A DNA stretch of 5,525 nucleotides from Ruminococcus sp. (GTDB taxonomy: Bacteria; Bacillota; Clostridia; Oscillospirales; Ruminococcaceae): contig JAAVHM010000060.1 of the NCBI GenBank assembly GCA_014799675.1, forward strand, positions 3,674 to 9,198. The letters run 5' to 3'. Positions 4,925 through 5,525 of this stretch are shown here, piece after piece. A program made the translations under genes and the position numbers. The notes under the pieces are model-generated. The model worked only from the letters and a program-made list of their open reading frames with translations. It did not search any database and had not been told where the DNA came from. Position 1 is the first letter of the stretch; each line of letters opens with the position of its first letter.

Positions 4925-5525
4925 TTATACACGTCCTATAACAAGCCCAACGCAACGAATATCCTCGGGGGCATAGTCAGAAAACATAATATCATCGTAT
5001 ACGGCGTTGAGAGAAATCAATTTGTCACCGCCGTATTTTTTTATAAATCCATTATTCTCGATTATAAAAATACCTATTTCACCGCTGTCAACAGCGGGCT
5101 GTGATTTTATTAGCACAATATCACCGTCATAGTATACAGGCTCCATGCTATCTCCCGAAATTGTAAGGGCAAAATCTGCATGTTGTGCTTCTGGTGTATC
5201 TGGAATTTCAATAGTGTCCCATTGGTTATCGTCATTAAGATCGTAACCTGTTCCCGCTGATACTTTATAGTAACTATGCCGTATTTCTATCATTGGTGTT
5301 TCAACTTCTATTATTCTTGTTTCAGATTGCTCTTTGTAAACTTCCTCATATGCTAAAGTTTGTTTGATTAGACGCTGTTGTTCACGTTCCGGCAGCTCTT
5401 TATAATATTTAAGTTGATCATCAAGTAATGATGTGCTTTTCTCCTTTTCGGGCAAACGATCAAAATAGCTTTTTATTTTAATTTGAGTTTCTTTATAATA
5501 ATGTTTTAACCAAATATATTTTTCT
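4925..5525 (-). CDS. S24/LexA-like self-cleaving repressor, 5' end beyond the window
   Basis: The C-terminal half is a LexA/CI-type S24 peptidase domain. The putative self-cleavage Ala-Gly lies in KVSAGTGYD (about 5266-5240), the catalytic Ser is in ISGDSMEP (Ser codon 5149-5147), DGDIVLI follows, and the catalytic Lys is in GFIKKYGG (about 5041-5039). Such proteins repress an element's promoters and cleave themselves when RecA filaments form after DNA damage. Upstream is a Glu/Lys/Gln-rich helical linker (LPEREQQRLIKQTLAYEEVY). The frame stays open to the right edge, so a DNA-binding helix-turn-helix domain is expected outside the window; a TTG at 5455 is an internal codon, not the start. 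Its stop is 5 bases from the strong promoter at 4891-4919, which it may or may not control. Confidence 0.85.
   Translation of the reverse strand, partial: EKYIWLKHYYKETQIKIKSYFDRLPEKEKSTSLLDDQLKYYKELPEREQQRLIKQTLAYEEVYKEQSETRIIEVETPMIEIRHSYYKVSAGTGYDLNDDNQWDTIEIPDTPEAQHADFALTISGDSMEPVYYDGDIVLIKSQPAVDSGEIGIFIIENNGFIKKYGGDKLISLNAVYDDIMFSDYAPEDIRCVGLVIGRV

Larger units (their letters stand above)
1173..5525. mobile_element. Integrated element (prophage, ICE or skin-like), one end only
   Basis: Between the cotJC junction and the right edge all genes lie on the minus strand: a large serine recombinase at the boundary, two membrane-protein genes, a split zinc-ribbon gene and an S24-type repressor. 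A terminal integrase with a self-cleaving repressor is a usual lysogeny or ICE control module. No phage structural, replication or conjugation gene is seen, so the class of element is open. The far end lies outside the window, and the left limit is approximate. Confidence 0.8.

Noticed and set aside
5453..5455. TTG at 5455 as the repressor start
   Set aside because: The same frame stays open to the window edge, and a start here would leave no DNA-binding domain; it is read as an internal Leu codon.
1..5525. CRISPR arrays, tRNA or rRNA genes
   Set aside because: No regularly spaced repeats, tRNA-like cloverleaf or rRNA signature was seen on reading either strand.

Overview
The window looks like a chromosome segment of an anaerobic, spore-forming Clostridia member, probably Ruminococcus-like (Oscillospirales). 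The pointers are AT-rich intergenic DNA, strong Gram-positive Shine-Dalgarno sites, a zinc-type ribosomal protein L28 and a CotJC-type spore-coat manganese catalase. The genus is inferred from protein style only.

Left part (1 to about 1175) is host chromosome. The first 26 codons of an M50 (site-2-protease type) membrane metallopeptidase run off the left edge on the minus strand. It is divergent from rpmB (L28, plus strand), and each gene has a near-consensus sigma-A promoter. rpmB ends in a terminator. A second terminator serves the minus-strand cotJC gene. cotJC is not intact: its frame continues upstream of the first ATG with family-conserved residues (GGPDGELAAS), then conservation stops abruptly beside the stop codon of a serine recombinase gene.

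Right part (about 1175 to 5525) is one end of an integrated mobile element, all genes on the minus strand. In transcription order from the right edge these are: an S24/LexA-like self-cleaving repressor (5' end outside the window); a perfect-consensus promoter; a zinc-ribbon protein gene split by an in-frame TAG; a two-pass membrane protein; a second strong promoter with a structured leader; a single-pass membrane protein; and a 476-residue large serine recombinase abutting the attachment junction. The cargo genes are AT-rich, while the recombinase has host-like composition.

The main observation is that the recombinase element sits inside a sporulation gene, in the same orientation as that gene. 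This is the layout of the skin element (sigK) and SP-beta (spsM) in Bacillus, where excision in the mother cell rebuilds the gene. The 5' part of cotJC, the other att site and any directionality factor must lie beyond the right edge. Regulated excision is therefore a hypothesis here; the interrupted gene next to the recombinase is what the sequence shows.
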